34,400 nt of DNA, from positions 1 to 34,400 of the forward strand of contig WQZZ01000011.1 of assembly GCA_009780485.1 (NCBI GenBank), written 5' to 3'. A program made the position numbers and the translations under genes. Shown here piece by piece: positions 16,065-22,770 of this stretch. Positions within the stretch are counted from its first letter, which is position 1. Every line of letters starts with the position of its first letter. This stretch comes from Defluviitaleaceae bacterium (GTDB lineage: Bacteria > Bacillota > Clostridia > Lachnospirales > WRAX01). The notes below the pieces were generated by a model. That model searched no databases. It was not told where the DNA came from and was given only the letters and a program-made list of their open reading frames with translations.

Positions 16065-16724
16065 ATGAAAAAGAATAACGCAGTTATATTTAAGGGCGGA
16101 AAAAGTGGTATTATTGTTTTGTTGGATGAAGAGGCAAGTTTTGAGGATATTTCTGTGGTGCTACGTGATAAGGTTCGTAGTGCCAGTGGGTTTTTTTCTG
16201 GTTCTTCCACATCTCTTGCGTTTAAGGGCAAAGAGCTTAACGAGGATGAGATTGTGTCTTTACTAAAAATCATTGATGAGGAAACGGATTTGTCACTGAC
16301 ATTTGTGGAGGATTTGACAGGTCCTGTGGTGGCTAATATTAGTCCCGAAAAAACCACCGCCCCAAAACCCGCAACTGATACATATTTTCACAAACACAGC
16401 CTGCGTAATGGTCAGACGATTATCCAAAACGGCTCGGTGGTGGTGCTTGGAGATGTGAACCATGGGGCAGAAGTTGTCGCCACTGGCAATGTACTAATTT
16501 TTGGGGCTTTGCGTGGCATGGTTCACGCTGGAAGTGGCGGGGATGAAGACGCTTTTATTTGTGCCATGGACTTTCAACCAACCCAAATAATGCGTATTGC
16601 TAGTGAAAAGGTGCAATTTCCTGGGGAGGGCTGGTCGGACAGCACCATTGACCCTGGCTTCGCTTTTATAAAAGACGGAAGTATACACGTAAAATTTATA
16701 GCTGACAATTTGGAGGACAAATAG
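16065..16724 (+). CDS. minC: Septum site-determining protein MinC
   Basis: Inhibitor of FtsZ polymerisation that blocks division near the poles when recruited to the membrane by MinD. 219 residues. The N-terminal inhibitory domain (about 1-95) has the typical GIIVLLDEEASFEDISVVLRDK, and an Ala/Pro/Thr linker (95-108) follows. The C-terminal beta-helix (110-215) shows TIIQNGSVVVLGDVNHGAEVVATGNVLIFGALRGMVHAG, the dimerisation and MinD-binding domain. First gene of minCDE; its stop is directly abutted by the minD ATG. Confidence 0.95.
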   Translation: MKKNNAVIFKGGKSGIIVLLDEEASFEDISVVLRDKVRSASGFFSGSSTSLAFKGKELNEDEIVSLLKIIDEETDLSLTFVEDLTGPVVANISPEKTTAPKPATDTYFHKHSLRNGQTIIQNGSVVVLGDVNHGAEVVATGNVLIFGALRGMVHAGSGGDEDAFICAMDFQPTQIMRIASEKVQFPGEGWSDSTIDPGFAFIKDGSIHVKFIADNLEDK

Positions 16725-17525
16725 ATGGGTGAAATTATTGTTGTAACAAGCGGAAAGGGTGGCGTTGGCAAAACCACAACCACTGCAAATATTGGTACGG
16801 GGCTTGCAGCCATGGGCAAAAGCGTTGTTTTGATTGATATGGACATTGGCTTGCGAAATTTAGACGTAATTTTGGGCTTGGAGCGACATATTGTATATGA
16901 TTTGGTGCAAGTTGTGGAGGGTCGTTGCCGTGTTAAGCAAGCTCTTGTAAAAGACAAACGCCACGACAACCTATATTTGCTACCTGCCCCGCAAACCAGA
17001 GACAAAGATGCGGTGACACCAGAACAGATGCTAAAACTTTGCTCATCCTTGGTGGACGATTATGATTACATACTTATAGACTGCCCAGCGGGGATAGAAC
17101 AGGGCTTTCGCAATGCCACAATCGCCGCAAACAAGGCAATTATCGTGGCGACCCCTGAAGTCAACAGCGTCAGGGATGCAGACAGAGTTGTAGGTCTTTT
17201 GGAATCCGTAAATTTTGAAGAAATTCGATTGGTGTTAAACCGTGTGCGTCCTGATATGGTACGTCGCAAGGAAATGATGGATATGGATGCAGTTACCAAT
17301 GTGCTGGCGATTGATGTACTGGGGATTGTCCCTGACGACGAACACATAATTGCCGCTGGCAATAAAGGTGAACCAGCAGTTAGTGACCCTGCGTCTCCAG
17401 CGGGCTTGGCGTATGCCAACATTGCCCAGCGTATTTTGGACATTAATGTGCCGATGTTGGAAATTGTAGAGAAAAAGTTGACTTTTGGTGAAAAACTTAA
17501 AGAATTGTTTCGCAAGGGGAGGTAA
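16725..17525 (+). CDS. minD: Septum site-determining ATPase MinD
   Basis: ParA/MinD-type ATPase (266 aa) that binds the membrane in its ATP form and recruits MinC or MinE. Deviant Walker A SGKGGVGKTT (Lys11 signature lysine, Lys16 phosphate-binding), switch I DMDIGLRNLDVILGL, and Walker B YILIDCPAGIEQGF. The C-terminal amphipathic membrane-targeting helix is rich in Lys and Leu/Phe (TFGEKLKELFRKG). The ATG follows the minC TAG with no gap and uses GGAGG inside the minC end, indicating coupled translation. Confidence 0.97.
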   Translation: MGEIIVVTSGKGGVGKTTTTANIGTGLAAMGKSVVLIDMDIGLRNLDVILGLERHIVYDLVQVVEGRCRVKQALVKDKRHDNLYLLPAPQTRDKDAVTPEQMLKLCSSLVDDYDYILIDCPAGIEQGFRNATIAANKAIIVATPEVNSVRDADRVVGLLESVNFEEIRLVLNRVRPDMVRRKEMMDMDAVTNVLAIDVLGIVPDDEHIIAAGNKGEPAVSDPASPAGLAYANIAQRILDINVPMLEIVEKKLTFGEKLKELFRKGR

Positions 17526-17530
17526 ATCTT

Positions 17531-17821
17531 ATGTTTAATTTAGATAAATCTCCAATTGCAGGCTCTGGGGACATTGCGAAAAATCGCCTTGATAATATAA
17601 TCATGCAGGACCGCATGGAACGGTCGCCACAAGTTTTAGAGCATATCAAATCCGAAATAATTGCCGTTATGGAAAATTATCTGGAGTTTGATGAAAGTCA
17701 GATAGAAATAGACCTGTGGATGCCTAGTGGAAAGGTTGCGGGTGAAGCCCCCACCTTAACTACGTCATTTCCCATCAAGGCTTGGAAGCGGAGATATGAG
17801 GATGGTCAAGAGGGTGAATAG
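17531..17821 (+). CDS. minE: Cell division topological specificity factor MinE
   Basis: Activator of MinD ATPase that keeps MinCD off midcell. 96 residues: an N-terminal membrane/anti-MinCD segment (AKNRLDNIIMQDR), then the topological specificity domain (QVLEHIKSEIIAVMENYLEFDESQIEIDLW). The start is 5 nt after the minD stop, and AGGGGAGG sits inside the minD end. MinE presence indicates an oscillating or gradient Min system rather than the DivIVA-only Bacillus type. Confidence 0.94.
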   Translation: MFNLDKSPIAGSGDIAKNRLDNIIMQDRMERSPQVLEHIKSEIIAVMENYLEFDESQIEIDLWMPSGKVAGEAPTLTTSFPIKAWKRRYEDGQEGE

Positions 17822-17834
17822 CACATATGAATTA

Positions 17835-17876
17835 AGCGGTAGAGCTGACAGTGTCTGGCTATACCGCTATTTTATT
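17835..17876 (+). terminator. Terminator of minCDE
   Basis: Stem AGCGGTA (17835-17841) with TACCGCT (17862-17868), extended inward by AGC/GCT after a mismatch, then ATTTTATT. It lies 13 nt after the minE stop. Confidence 0.7.
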
Positions 17877-17880
17877 AATC

Positions 17881-17906
17881 AAAAAGCCCGCCTAACTTTG
17901 GCGGAC
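17881..17906 (-). terminator. Terminator of the XRE regulator gene
   Basis: On the minus strand GTCCGCC (17906-17900), a 7-nt loop, GGCGGGC (17892-17886), then five T (17885-17881). The stem begins at the stop codon itself. Confidence 0.85.
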
Positions 17907-18259
17907 TAGTCGCTGTCTTTTGCTATTTTGTTTATGTAGGATATGACTTCTATTTGGCTGTCATCACTTAGTTTATTAAAAGCCCGTAGGACAAGACTTT
18001 CGAGTTCATTAGCTGATAGTGTTTCGTTTTCGTCTGTAGCTATCATTTCACCTTTGCCTAAAAGTAGCCAACGTAAATCGATGCCATTAACATCCGCTAT
18101 CCCGCAAAGGGAGATGACAGCACTAAAAGGGAGGTTTCGCTTTCCCTTCTCTGCTTCACTTAAAGAACCCGAAGGAAGCCCAATCATAGCTGCAAAATCC
18201 ATTTGTTTATAGGAAAGATGACCCCTTAACTTAGCTACACGTTCGCCAAAATTATCCAA
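17906..18259 (-). CDS. XRE-family transcriptional repressor
   Basis: 117 residues from TTG 18259, with AGGGGG 7 nt upstream. The N-terminal ~70 residues form a Cro/CI-type helix-turn-helix domain (DFAAMIGLPSGSLSEAEKGKR as helices 2-3), ending in the DLRWLLLGKGEM segment common in phage-repressor-like XRE proteins. A helical C-terminal part (about 75-117) probably dimerises. No peptidase or metal-binding domain is evident. Divergent from the TM2 gene, and the 123-bp gap holds a 26-bp perfect palindrome beside that gene's -35, so it likely represses the TM2 gene and perhaps itself. This is inference from layout. Confidence 0.85.
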   Translation of the reverse strand: MDNFGERVAKLRGHLSYKQMDFAAMIGLPSGSLSEAEKGKRNLPFSAVISLCGIADVNGIDLRWLLLGKGEMIATDENETLSANELESLVLRAFNKLSDDSQIEVISYINKIAKDSD

Positions 18260-18277
18260 AAAATAACCCCCTACAAA

Positions 18278-18303
18278 TTTATTTTACAAATTTGTAAAAT
18301 AAA
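18278..18303. promoter_or_regulatory. 26-bp perfect palindrome, candidate XRE operator
   Basis: Symmetric around TTTTACAAATTTGTAAAA (centre between 18290 and 18291). It ends 2 nt before the -35 TTGACA of the TM2 promoter and lies 19 nt upstream of the XRE start. A further half-site TTACAAAT (18314-18321) falls in the promoter spacer. The same half-sites recur at 22742-22770. Confidence 0.7.
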
Positions 18304-18305
18304 GC

Positions 18306-18334
18306 TTGACAACTTACAAATATGAAGTTATAAT
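18306..18334 (+). promoter_or_regulatory. Consensus sigma-A promoter of the TM2 gene
   Basis: TTGACA (18306-18311), 17-nt spacer, TATAAT (18329-18334): both hexamers match consensus exactly. Such a strong promoter flanked by a palindrome suggests repression is the main control. Confidence 0.88.
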
Positions 18335-18382
18335 ATATAAAAATCACTAAATTCCATTAAAAGAATACGAGGAGGAGACTTT

Positions 18383-18793
18383 ATGAAAAACAACGGTCTT
18401 GAAATCTGGGTAATGTCCAAACAAAAGCATTTCCCGAAAGAGAAAATGATGCTATTGAAAGAGCAACTGGACAAAGTACCAGTGGACAAAGTAGGCATGG
18501 TTACTGGCTCTGTTGAACTCAAAGACCCCAACAACATATTATTGATGTCCATATTCCTTGGTGGTTTTGGCGTAGACAGATTTATGTTAGGTGACACAGG
18601 TCTTGGTGTCGCAAAGCTACTTTTGGGCTGGGTAACTTTCGGTATTTGGTGGGTCGTTGATATATTTCTAACCCCTAAAAAAGCAAGGGAGGTAAATTAC
18701 AATACTATAATGCAAATGATTAGCGGTTATACCAACACCAAACAAGAAGAAACATCACCAGATGAAACGGAAGCTGAAAATCGCTTGCAGTAG
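18383..18793 (+). CDS. TM2-domain membrane protein
   Basis: 136 residues; ATG 18383 follows GAGGAGGAG by about 7 nt. The N-terminal half (1-50) is hydrophilic and Lys-rich. The TM2 domain (about 52-98) has two hydrophobic segments joined by the hallmark [24 protein letters not shown], with WWVVDIFL at its end. The tail is acidic (DETEAEN). TM2 proteins are widespread with no agreed bacterial function. Its stop codon directly abuts the stop of the convergent lgt-like gene, leaving no room for a terminator. Regulation by the divergent XRE repressor is suggested by the palindrome. Confidence 0.88.
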   Translation: MKNNGLEIWVMSKQKHFPKEKMMLLKEQLDKVPVDKVGMVTGSVELKDPNNILLMSIFLGGFGVDRFMLGDTGLGVAKLLLGWVTFGIWWVVDIFLTPKKAREVNYNTIMQMISGYTNTKQEETSPDETEAENRLQ

Positions 18794-19573
18794 TTATTCG
18801 GCGGGTTTTGAACGGATTTTGCTGATGACGATTAATCCGATACATACAACAAACACTAAAATGCTAATAAATTGTGATGTTGACATAGCGAAAACCTGCC
18901 CACGGGCGGCATCACCACGGAAAAACTCTAGTATAAAGCGACCTATTGCGTAGGTTATACCGTAAAACGCCACAATGTGCAGATGGTGACGAGGTTTCAT
19001 TGTCCACGTCCAAATGGCGGCAAATATTACTAGGTTCATGGCGGTTTCATATAATTGCACAGGGATTAGGCGAATGTCATTAGGGGCTGAAACAGAGTTG
19101 GCGAAGTAAACTCCCAGCGTTTCATGGGGCATACCATGACAACATCCCGCAAAAAAGCAACCCACCCGCATAATTGCATGGGCAAGGGGCAAAACAGGAA
19201 CAAGCACCGTTAAAATGGTCGGCACATCTTTTTTGAGATATTTGGCGTATAAAGGCATTGCCCCCATAACGCCAAAAAGTCCGCCGTAAAACACCATGCC
19301 ACCAAAAGTACGTTGTAAAAATGGCAAGGGATATTCACTAAATAAATGACGGTTTTCCCAAGCTGATGGGATTTGTGTCAAAGCAAACACAAAAACACCA
19401 CCAACCAGCAAGCCTGCACCTAAAATAACCACGCCCATTAATAAACCAGTAAAATCTATGCCATGTTTTTTGGCCCTAGGTGTGACAACGCCAGCCGCCA
19501 CAAAAAGGGCGATGATGCCCATGATTTGGTACATATGAAACTCTCTGCCTAAGATTTCAAAGGATGGGAACAT
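18794..19573 (-). CDS. lgt: Divergent prolipoprotein diacylglyceryl transferase (Lgt) family protein
   Basis: 259-residue integral membrane protein with about seven TM segments. Lgt moves diacylglycerol from phosphatidylglycerol to the lipobox Cys of prolipoproteins. Lgt-like parts: PVQLYE (171-176) and GRFILEFFRGD (211-221), holding the Arg/Glu pair of the C-terminal motif. The usual Lgt signature R-I-G-N-F-I-N-G-E is here R136-V-G-C-F-F-A-G-C-C-H-G147, so the Asn and Glu positions are Cys, and the H-G-G motif is FYGG (Tyr96). This variant may be a paralogue with another role. Start 19573 has a poor ribosome binding site and lies 3 nt after the upstream stop, so coupling is likely. Enzyme activity is uncertain. 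Confidence 0.8.
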   Translation of the reverse strand: MFPSFEILGREFHMYQIMGIIALFVAAGVVTPRAKKHGIDFTGLLMGVVILGAGLLVGGVFVFALTQIPSAWENRHLFSEYPLPFLQRTFGGMVFYGGLFGVMGAMPLYAKYLKKDVPTILTVLVPVLPLAHAIMRVGCFFAGCCHGMPHETLGVYFANSVSAPNDIRLIPVQLYETAMNLVIFAAIWTWTMKPRHHLHIVAFYGITYAIGRFILEFFRGDAARGQVFAMSTSQFISILVFVVCIGLIVISKIRSKPAE

Positions 19574-19576
19574 ATT

Positions 19577-19906
19577 CTACAAACCCAATTCCCAAAGAAC
19601 ATCGTCCCAAATCTCAATCCAAAATGGTGAGTTTACGCAGGCAGTACAAGCCACAATTGTACCGATGGAGAAAAGAATACCTACGATAGACAGGATTAGC
19701 CCTGCGGTAAGTTTGCCACCACGAAAACCCTGCCCCATAGCGACAAAAGCAAGAATAAGCCCTATAATACCAAAAAGAAAACCACCCAAGAAAAAGCTGG
19801 TTAAAAACCCGATAATACCCAAAACGAGGGCGGCGGTTGCAAGACCGTCACCTGGTTGTTTTACGGGTTGCGGAAAAGTTGGTGGTTGTTCAGGAAATTG
19901 ACTCAT
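19577..19906 (-). CDS. DUF4190-like small membrane protein, array copy 4
   Basis: 109 residues, start ATG 19906 after AGGAGG. Proline-rich, probably cytoplasmic head (MSQFPEQPP, to about residue 20), the family entry motif QPGDGLATAALVLGI, and two TM segments (about 22-55 and 66-88) joined by a Gly/Lys turn (GFRGGKLTAG). TM2 ends in A-C-T-A-C, the A-C-x-x-C shared by all four paralogues, but this copy lacks the Cys at the start of TM2. Its C-terminal tail is longer and acidic (IEIWDDVLWELGL). Last of the four tandem copies and 3 nt before the lgt-like gene. Function unknown. Confidence 0.85.
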   Translation of the reverse strand: MSQFPEQPPTFPQPVKQPGDGLATAALVLGIIGFLTSFFLGGFLFGIIGLILAFVAMGQGFRGGKLTAGLILSIVGILFSIGTIVACTACVNSPFWIEIWDDVLWELGL

Positions 19907-19956
19907 ATCTATTCCTCCTAAATTTTAACTATTAAATTCTGATTAAAATCAAGCAA

Positions 19957-19975
19957 GGGTGGAGTTTACCCACCC
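19957..19975 (-). terminator. Possible weak terminator inside the DUF4190 array
   Basis: Stem GGGTGG (19975-19970 on the minus strand) with CCACCC (19962-19957), 7-nt loop, followed by an interrupted T-rich TTGCTTGATTTT. It would reduce read-through from copies 1-3 into copy 4 and lgt; strength is doubtful. Confidence 0.4.
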
Positions 19976-19995
19976 CCGCAAAACAAAAACTACGA

Positions 19996-20292
19996 CTACC
20001 AAGCCGCCAATGAAGCACAGCCGATACACGCAACACAAGCCACAATACCAAGACCCCAAAGACCCACACTAATAAGTGAGCAAATGAAGCCGATTTGTGC
20101 TTTGTTACCTGTGTAACCAGCGTCCAAAGCTTGCTTTCTGAAAATGAAAGAAGCGATTCCCCAAAGAGGGCTAAGAACAAGGGCAAGAATACCGAAAACA
20201 AGGGCTAAAGTTGCCTTGTCGTCCCCTGGTGGTGGACCAGCACCAAATGGAGGGGGTGTTGTTTGGTTTTGTTGGTCTGGAAATTGACTCAT
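19996..20292 (-). CDS. DUF4190-like small membrane protein, array copy 3
   Basis: 98 residues, start ATG 20292 with AGGAGG upstream. The head has poly-Pro segments (TTPPPFGAGPPPGDDKATLAL), then two TM segments around a positively charged turn (KQALDAGYTGNKAQ). TM2 begins FICS and ends A-C-V-A-C-I-G-C, and the protein finishes with a terminal Trp (SLAAW). Closely similar in plan to the copies at 20326 and 20694, indicating tandem duplication. Function unknown. Confidence 0.85.
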   Translation of the reverse strand: MSQFPDQQNQTTPPPFGAGPPPGDDKATLALVFGILALVLSPLWGIASFIFRKQALDAGYTGNKAQIGFICSLISVGLWGLGIVACVACIGCASLAAW

Positions 20293-20325
20293 AACAAACC
20301 TCCTAAGATTTATGTAATTTTTGGA

Positions 20326-20637
20326 TTACCAAGTATCTAAAATTTCTATGCACATCACACAGCCAAAACAAGCGAAAAGTGGCAGGACGATAAGCGTCCA
20401 AATAGTCAAACCTACGGCAGAGCAGACATAAGCGGCAGTCAACTTTCCGCCTTCAAAACCTTCCTTTTTGGCTTGGCTTGCGAAAATTAGACCAAGTATG
20501 CCAAAAATCGGACCTATAAAGATGCTCAAAATACCCATTACCATTGCGAGGGTCGCTTTTCCATCTCCTGGTGGTGGACCATGACCATAAGGTGGCGGGG
20601 TGTACCCCGAGCTTGGTTGTTGCGGAAATTGGCTCAT
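20326..20637 (-). CDS. DUF4190-like small membrane protein, array copy 2
   Basis: 103 residues, ATG 20637 after AAGGAG. Pro/Gly/Tyr-rich head (GYTPPPYGHGPPPGDGKATLAM), two TM segments separated by ASQAKKEGFEGGKLTAA, VCS at the start of TM2 and A-C-F-G-C-V-M-C near its end, with a C-terminal ILDTW. The four Cys of TM2 are a striking constant of copies 1-3. Function unknown; same array and orientation as its neighbours. Confidence 0.86.
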   Translation of the reverse strand: MSQFPQQPSSGYTPPPYGHGPPPGDGKATLAMVMGILSIFIGPIFGILGLIFASQAKKEGFEGGKLTAAYVCSAVGLTIWTLIVLPLFACFGCVMCIEILDTW

Positions 20638-20693
20638 AATCTTTTCTCCTTGATTAATTATTATATTTTAATATTTATGTAATAATTTAGATT

Positions 20694-21035
20694 TTACCAC
20701 GCAAATGGCATTGCACATAGCGGGGCAAAAGCACAAAGGAAGCAAGCTGTCCAAAAAGTTAAGCCAAGGGATGCACCGATGATGGAGCAAACCAAGCCAG
20801 CAGTGTTTTTGCCACCTACAAAGCCGTCGTTTTTGGCACTGATAGCCAAAAAGATGCCTACGCCACCAATAACGACCTCTAAATACGGAATAAGCCAGTT
20901 AATCCAGTATACAGCAAGGCATACGATGCCCAAAACAAGGGCGGCGGTCGCCTTTCCGTCACCAGGTTGTATAGGCGGTCTGCTATAGTGGGGTGGCGGG
21001 GTGTATGGGGGTGGTTGTTGGGGATATTGGCTCAT
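20694..21035 (-). CDS. DUF4190-like small membrane protein, array copy 1
   Basis: 113 residues, ATG 21035 after GGAGGT. Pro/Tyr-rich head (QQPPPYTPPPHYSRPP), entry motif QPGDGKATAALVLGI, and TM segments about 30-65 and 80-105 around SAKNDGFVGGKNTAG. TM2 starts LVCS and ends A-C-F-L-C followed by APLC and the terminal AMPFAW. First gene after the array promoter at 21065-21093. The proline-rich heads could be protein-binding or low-complexity cytoplasmic tails; this is inference. Confidence 0.86.
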   Translation of the reverse strand: MSQYPQQPPPYTPPPHYSRPPIQPGDGKATAALVLGIVCLAVYWINWLIPYLEVVIGGVGIFLAISAKNDGFVGGKNTAGLVCSIIGASLGLTFWTACFLCAFAPLCAMPFAW

Positions 21036-21064
21036 AATTGCACCTCCTGCTAAATACTTGATAA

Positions 21065-21093
21065 ATTATAGCACAATTTGTGACAAAATACAA
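21065..21093 (-). promoter_or_regulatory. Promoter of the DUF4190 array and lgt-like gene
   Basis: TTGTAT (21093-21088), 17-nt spacer, TATAAT (21070-21065) on the minus strand, 29 nt before copy 1. It lies downstream of the bioY stop, so the array need not depend on bioY transcription. Confidence 0.65.
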
Positions 21094-21113
21094 TAGCTAT
21101 TTTGAAATTGTCT

Positions 21114-21656
21114 TTATATGGAAATTCCGCTTTTGACTATGGCGTGGCGTAGTACCTTGCCCGCAGCCACAACCAGCCCAATTTGTATTATCGAAGATAT
21201 TATAAAGGGCGAAACAGTCACGGTTAAAGCATGGGCAAGGGTTGTATTTTGGTAAATGGCGAAAAATACGCCACCAATAAACAGCATAAACCCCGTGGCG
21301 ACGGTAATTACAACCGCCCAAACAAGAGGGTTGTTCTTTCGTCCCGCAAGCCCTGCCGCAAGGGAAAGGAGTGGGAAAGCTAGTATAAAGCCACCTGTTG
21401 GTCCGAACAGTACACCCAGACCACCCATAAATTGGGCAAAAACAGGTACACCTACTGCTCCAACTAGGATGTATATTAAAACGGTCACAAGACCCTTTTT
21501 CCAACCTAAAATCAGACCTGTGAGGGCAATGGCAAAAGTTTGCAGGGTAAACGGCACGCCCCCTGCTAAAGGAACGCTAATCTGGGCGCAGACGGCTATT
21601 ACAGCAACAAAAAGACCGACTTGCACCATGTCCCGCACAAAATTTTTTCTACCCAT
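21114..21656 (-). CDS. bioY: Biotin transporter substrate-binding component BioY
   Basis: Integral-membrane S component of an ECF-type biotin importer (180 aa, about six TM segments). Recognisable features: ISVPLAGGVPFTLQTFAIALTGLILGWKKG near the N-terminus, the conserved GAVGVPVFAQFMGGLGVLFGPTGGFILAFPL, and the last helices with the conserved Ile/Gly face. The EcfA/EcfT energy-coupling genes are not in the window. Start 21656 overlaps the YbaN-like gene by 8 bp, with GGGGG upstream. I see no BirA-type operator next to it, since it appears to be third in the dps operon. Confidence 0.93.
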   Translation of the reverse strand: MGRKNFVRDMVQVGLFVAVIAVCAQISVPLAGGVPFTLQTFAIALTGLILGWKKGLVTVLIYILVGAVGVPVFAQFMGGLGVLFGPTGGFILAFPLLSLAAGLAGRKNNPLVWAVVITVATGFMLFIGGVFFAIYQNTTLAHALTVTVSPFIISSIIQIGLVVAAGKVLRHAIVKSGISI

Positions 21657-22209
21657 TTTTTAGATGCCCCCTAATACCATATACGAGAATTACTAAAGAA
21701 AGTATGCTACCTGTGACAATTAAAAAATAAAAATCAAAAGGGGTGTCTGCCAAAAACAGCCCCAAACCCAGCCAAATCCAGCATAAGACTACGCTAAAAA
21801 GATTGTATTTTAAGCCGTATTGTCCCTCGGTTGGCGGACGTTTCTTTGCCATAAAAATATGTATGGTGACAATTACGCCGATTGTTGGAACTAATAGTTG
21901 CACCCAAAACAGAGGAATTAAAGTAATGGAAAATAGCATACCCGCCCACATGAAGGCACAAGTACGCAATTTGTACGCTGTGGGCATACCTCGCTTGTTG
22001 TAATAGTTATCAAGATAAGGTCCGAGGAATTTACTTCGTAAAAGCCACGCTTGCATTTTTGGGTTTACACGAGCAAAAAGCATAGATGCTAGTATGAGAA
22101 AGGGCGTTGTTGGCAAGCCTGGTATAAACCTGTTCACAACGCCCACTATCACACATAACATCCCTAAAACATTAAACAAAACCTTCTTAAAGGGACTGAC
22201 TTTATTCAA
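21649..22209 (-). CDS. YbaN/DUF454 family membrane protein
   Basis: 186 residues from TTG 22209. The first ~115 residues match DUF454: FIPGLPTTPFLILASMLFARVNPKMQAWLLRSKFLGPYLDNYYNKRGMP, with TM segments at about 10-45 and 85-115. The family role is unknown. Beyond the usual ~120 residues it carries an extra ~60-residue C-terminal region with two more TM segments (WLGLGLFLADTPFDFYFLIV), so it is longer than typical YbaN. It lies 13 nt after the dps-like stop and overlaps bioY. Confidence 0.85.
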   Translation of the reverse strand: MNKVSPFKKVLFNVLGMLCVIVGVVNRFIPGLPTTPFLILASMLFARVNPKMQAWLLRSKFLGPYLDNYYNKRGMPTAYKLRTCAFMWAGMLFSITLIPLFWVQLLVPTIGVIVTIHIFMAKKRPPTEGQYGLKYNLFSVVLCWIWLGLGLFLADTPFDFYFLIVTGSILSLVILVYGIRGHLKNG

Positions 22210-22222
22210 TTTTTACCAACCT

Positions 22223-22654
22223 TTACTTTACAGACTGCTTGAACATCCAAACGTGTTTTTCAAGCGTGGTAATTGTACCGATAAACAAGTCAGCAGTGGC
22301 TTCGTCGCCTTCTTCTTGTGCGATGCCAACACCTTTCTTTAGCTCCTCTGCCAAGAAAGTGTAATCCTTTATAAGGGTTTCAAAGATAGCCTTTGGAGCT
22401 ACTTCATTGCCGTCTTCTTTGATTTCTGAAAGGTTAAGATATTCTTTCATAGTAGCAACAGGCGTGCCGCCGATTGCAAGTAGACGCTCGGCAAATTCGT
22501 CAAAAAGCTCGGTCATTTCGTCATACAACTCCTCGTATTTTGCGTGAAGCGGTAAAAACAAAGGACCTTCTACAAACCAATGAAAGCGATGTAATTTAAT
22601 ATACATCACCATCAAATCAGAAATGCGTACATTCATAAAGTTTTTCAAAGCCAT
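22223..22654 (-). CDS. dps: Dps/ferritin-like DNA-protecting protein
   Basis: 143 residues; ATG 22654 (MALKNF) is about 9 nt after GAGAGG, and the ATG at 22663 overlaps the ribosome binding site. A four-helix ferritin-like fold in the Dps class: LHRFHWFVEGPLFLPLHAKYEELYDEMTELFDEFAERLLAIGG holds the inter-subunit ferroxidase residues (His25, a second His in LPLHAKYEELYDE, and following Asp/Glu). The C-terminus DLFIGTITTLEKHVWMFKQS is typical. Members store iron and detoxify peroxide as dodecamers. First gene of dps-ybaN-bioY. No PerR-like box was recognised. Confidence 0.92.
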   Translation of the reverse strand: MALKNFMNVRISDLMVMYIKLHRFHWFVEGPLFLPLHAKYEELYDEMTELFDEFAERLLAIGGTPVATMKEYLNLSEIKEDGNEVAPKAIFETLIKDYTFLAEELKKGVGIAQEEGDEATADLFIGTITTLEKHVWMFKQSVK

Positions 22655-22695
22655 TGGAAACATCCTCTCTTGATTAAAATTTTGTTGCTACTTAC

Positions 22696-22724
22696 ATTAT
22701 ACAACAAATCTTTTTGAATTGAAA
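22696..22724 (-). promoter_or_regulatory. Promoter of the dps operon
   Basis: TTTCAA (22724-22719), 17-nt spacer, TATAAT (22701-22696) on the minus strand, 41 nt before the dps start. Confidence 0.65.
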
Positions 22725-22741
22725 GGGTTAAATTAAATTTT

Positions 22742-22770
22742 TTTACAAATTCCTTGACAAACTTTGTAAA
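22742..22770. promoter_or_regulatory. Interrupted TTTACAAA/TTTGTAAA inverted repeat
   Basis: Half-sites TTTACAAA (22742-22749) and TTTGTAAA (22763-22770) straddle the -35 TTGACA of the plus-strand promoter at 22754. The same half-sites form the palindrome at 18278-18303, so both may bind the same regulator. It also lies 18 nt upstream of the divergent dps -35. Confidence 0.5.

Noticed and set aside
19577-21035. CRISPR-like or DNA-repeat array
   Set aside because: The repetition is at protein level in four genes; there are no short direct repeats with unique spacers.
22742-22770. BirA operator for bioY
   Set aside because: It lies upstream of comF/dps, not next to bioY, and lacks the usual TTAACC/GGTTAA-type half-sites.
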